Source: Bolinopsis microptera (lineage: Eukaryota > Ctenophora > Tentaculata > Lobata > Bolinopsidae). Taken from it: a DNA stretch of 60,000 nt. The stretch is from NCBI RefSeq assembly GCF_026151205.1, contig NC_087072.1, positions 6,312,084 to 6,372,083 on the forward strand, read 5' to 3'. The position numbers and the translations under genes were made by a program. Below the pieces are notes generated by a model. That model saw only the letters and a program-made list of their open reading frames with translations, searched no databases and was not told where the DNA came from. Below, piece by piece: positions 57,491-60,000 of the stretch (position 1 is the stretch's first letter; every line of letters begins with the position of its first letter).

Positions 57491-60000
57491 AGACGCCCTA
57501 CCTCATCACTGATGACATGATTACATGTTAAGATCAAGTACCCCTTGCCGTAATCATCCAAACATTGCACGTTTTTTAGAAACGCCCGCTTTCGTCAGTG
57601 GATCTAATTATTTCATGCAAAAAGTCACCAGAACAGCTGGAGAATATGAGACCGAGGGATTATTATATATATATATTTATGGCAGTAGCAAACAACGACA
57701 GTATACTATACTGTCGATGTTGACTACTGCCATAAAGAGTAGATTTAAAAGAGGGTATTTGTACCCGTGCGGCCGTTGTTACCATGTTTAATACCCTACA
57801 CTAATATCTTGTTTTGTCTTTATGACATGTCTTAAATTTAAAATTGGACCTGCAGTTTTACAACAACTTTTGTATATTTCTATATGTGAAATCCTATAAA
57901 AAGCTAAAAAGCTCTTTTATAGGCGGTATAGCTATAGCAGTTTAACCTTTGAGGTGTGAACTGACACTGGTATATATACTAATGTACTTCAGTACTATAA
58001 TACTTGTCACCTTGTGTATTCCAGTGCAAACCGTTTTAAATTTTATATGGAACACGTGTTTTGGTACGTACTCAGAAACGTCCGCGTTCCGAGTTCCTAT
58101 TAGCGCACTTCCCGCTTAGTTAGATTTGGAATGTTTCTGTAATTACCAGTATATCCTGTCCAGTCTATACAAAATCATAATTACTTCCATCTCTATACTA
58201 TTAGTTTTCATATAAGTCTCATGGAAAACATATCCGTTATTTGTAACTGTATTTTGTATCATTACAGTTATTTCATTCTCATATCAATTGAATACTATGT
58301 TTCCCCGGGCGAATCCAGTGACTCTAACGAGAGTTAGAGTTTACAGTGCATGGTCAGCTGCGTTTCTAGTTGTACTACGGAGAAGTATAATTGGTCCGGG
58401 CCCGGCGCTGCACGGTGGTAATTGTTTTATAGCTTGCCATTTACTTCTCCCTAATTTAGACTTGTATTGTCTTGCTCCATGTCTTCCTCCTCCCTCCCCC
58501 TCTCCTCGCTTCTCTAGTTGGCCAGTGCTTTAAACCGTTATTTACCGTCTGATTTGGGGACATGATAGGCAGTTACATTGGGGTTACTTTAGCCCCCCGA
58601 GGTTTATTTAGCCTCCGAGATGGTTAGAATTTCTTTAAATTGACAGTTTACTGTCAACCGGCTACCATTAATTTGTCTTTTCCGTGAACCAAATTTAAAT
58701 GTGGTTGTTTATTGGTCCTTCTTCCAATCAGTCAACTGTCAGTTACCTGTAACCACATTACCCCAAGAGGATGTCTCAACATGTCTCAATGTGTCTCATG
58801 GTTCAGTTTGCTGGAATTCTTGCGTGTAGGGCCCTCATTATTTCACTTCTTTATTAGTTTATTGCAGTTTCTGTCCAAATTTTTGGTTGACACTTGACAA
58901 CTCTTTGGTTCTTATTTCATAAGAAATTTTTCAAATTCTTGAAACGCCTTCTCCCTTGTTTAAAGTCATAACAACTGTCACCCACCACCACCGCAATCAC
59001 ATACCTTAAACTTAATTAGACCTAAACTTGCGGCTAGCCCCCTCCTCCCTTCACAAAACACTTGACACCTCGCTCTATGTTGATTGTTACGAGTGAGCTG
59101 TGTTTGGAGCGTACATCCGCCCTCCAGAGTGCTGCCTCACCCCGGTGTTTTAACCCCACAATAGAGGTGAGCCATGAAGTTGTGAAACCTTAATCACTCC
59201 AACTATTTACGTGCTAACTCCTCCTCGTAGTCTTGTGTAGTGTGTCAAGTACCCTGCTCCTTTGTCAAGTTAATTGTGCGAGTCTCGCGAGTTTCTCCGG
59301 GAAATTTCCATTCTCCGGGAGCTCTGAGGCGGATATTATCCCCTGGTCTACTAAGATATTTAAACTTTGTTAGATTGTTAGATCTGCTCCCGCGTCGTCC
59401 TGGTCGGGTCCGTCAGGTACTTAGTCGGTTAAACGCTACTCAGTTTTGTTATCATTATTCATTAGGTTGTACTTTTTGGAATTCTGGTTTATACGCTTGT
59501 TGTGTTTGAGCTTTTCTTAGCTTGACCTATGTTCAATGAGTAGTTAGTACTATCATTTTTAGCGCGCGACTGTAATAAGTGTTAGTTTCAGTCTTATATT
59601 TACGATCGTTTCATTCGTCTGTGACTTTGACAGTCTCTTAAGTTCAAACCTTTCATTTCTTGGTAACACGATTGCAGTGAGTTTCATGAGTTGCAGTGAT
59701 CCTGGTACGTGTAAAATGTAAATCCACTCACACGCGTCTTCTTTGTTACTGTTAGCAAGTTATTATTGACCGGGCTAACGAATTGCGGGCCATATTATTT
59801 ACTACCCCTATATCATGTTAACTTTTCAAATAGTTATCTTAATCGTTTTCGTATGGTGCTTACGTTAATTATTTTTTTGCCGACAACAGTGCTTATTTCT
59901 GTTCGATCATGACTTTTTATCGTTTTTCTGTTCCGTTTGTCAGAGTAAGTCCAGTGACCAGCAATATATTTATAGACCGCACCTTATCTGTGTTAGCTTA
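57491..60000. other. Terminal gene-poor region with one long hairpin
   Basis: I see no gene. At 57676-57736 there is a 61-base imperfect palindrome: 13-bp outer arms (TTTATGGCAGTAG), a 7/7 internal loop, then 10-bp inner arms (CGACAGTATA). It is compatible with a pre-miRNA-like fold or a palindromic repeat. Around 58960-59420 the DNA is GC-richer and pyrimidine-rich, with no frame I recognise. Confidence 0.4.

Overview
The window is metazoan nuclear DNA. Its genes are split by short GT..AG introns, and homologues of animal genes are recognisable: PTRH1, NR2C2AP, SDE2, an HRI-type eIF2-alpha kinase, a SIX homeobox gene, a calmodulin-like gene and a rhodopsin-class GPCR. The DNA is AT-rich, gene-poor in places and full of small DNA transposons. 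Divergent SIX and EF-hand sequences would fit a non-bilaterian or fast-evolving invertebrate, but I cannot name the organism. All gene models are my own hand-splicing, made by matching open frames, splice sites and codon phase. Nothing was checked against transcripts or databases.

Layout. 0.9-2.9 kb (minus): PTRH1, 5 exons. 3.8-4.4 kb (minus): NR2C2AP, 2 exons. 5.8-20.3 kb (minus): SDE2, 6 exons. Its fifth intron is about 11.6 kb long because an 8.3 kb DNA transposon (7194-15493) lies in it. That intron also holds a 434 bp hAT-type MITE. 20.3-33.5 kb: no convincing gene, but a second hAT MITE, a 10 bp minisatellite and a tRNA-derived SINE. 33.5-35.3 kb (plus): an intronless HRI/EIF2AK1-like kinase. 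38.7-40.8 kb (minus): a SIX-class homeobox gene, 5 exons. 41.7-43.1 kb (minus): a calmodulin-like EF-hand gene, 5 exons. 45.3-46.0 kb: a TA-flanked element. 47.3-48.3 kb (plus): an intronless class A GPCR, followed by a LINE reverse-transcriptase fragment on the minus strand. 48.8-60 kb: no gene that I can support.

The main find is the transposon inside SDE2. Both ends read CACAGTGGAAAAT in inverted orientation, flanked by a 4-bp AGAC duplication. Just inside each end is a cluster of GCGATWATCGC palindromes. Between them runs a minus-strand transposase gene of about 13 exons whose splice phases agree throughout, with D, D, CxxC, H and E landmarks in the order seen in RAG1/Transib/Chapaev (CMC) transposases. 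A second spliced reading frame lies upstream of it in the same element. The first seven bases, CACAGTG, are the consensus heptamer of the V(D)J recombination signal. The gene looks structurally intact, so the copy may be young.

The host genes do not form an obvious pathway. PTRH1 (peptidyl-tRNA recycling), SDE2 (splicing and replication stress) and the HRI-like kinase (translation control) are housekeeping or stress genes. The SIX, calmodulin-like and GPCR genes are developmental or signalling genes.
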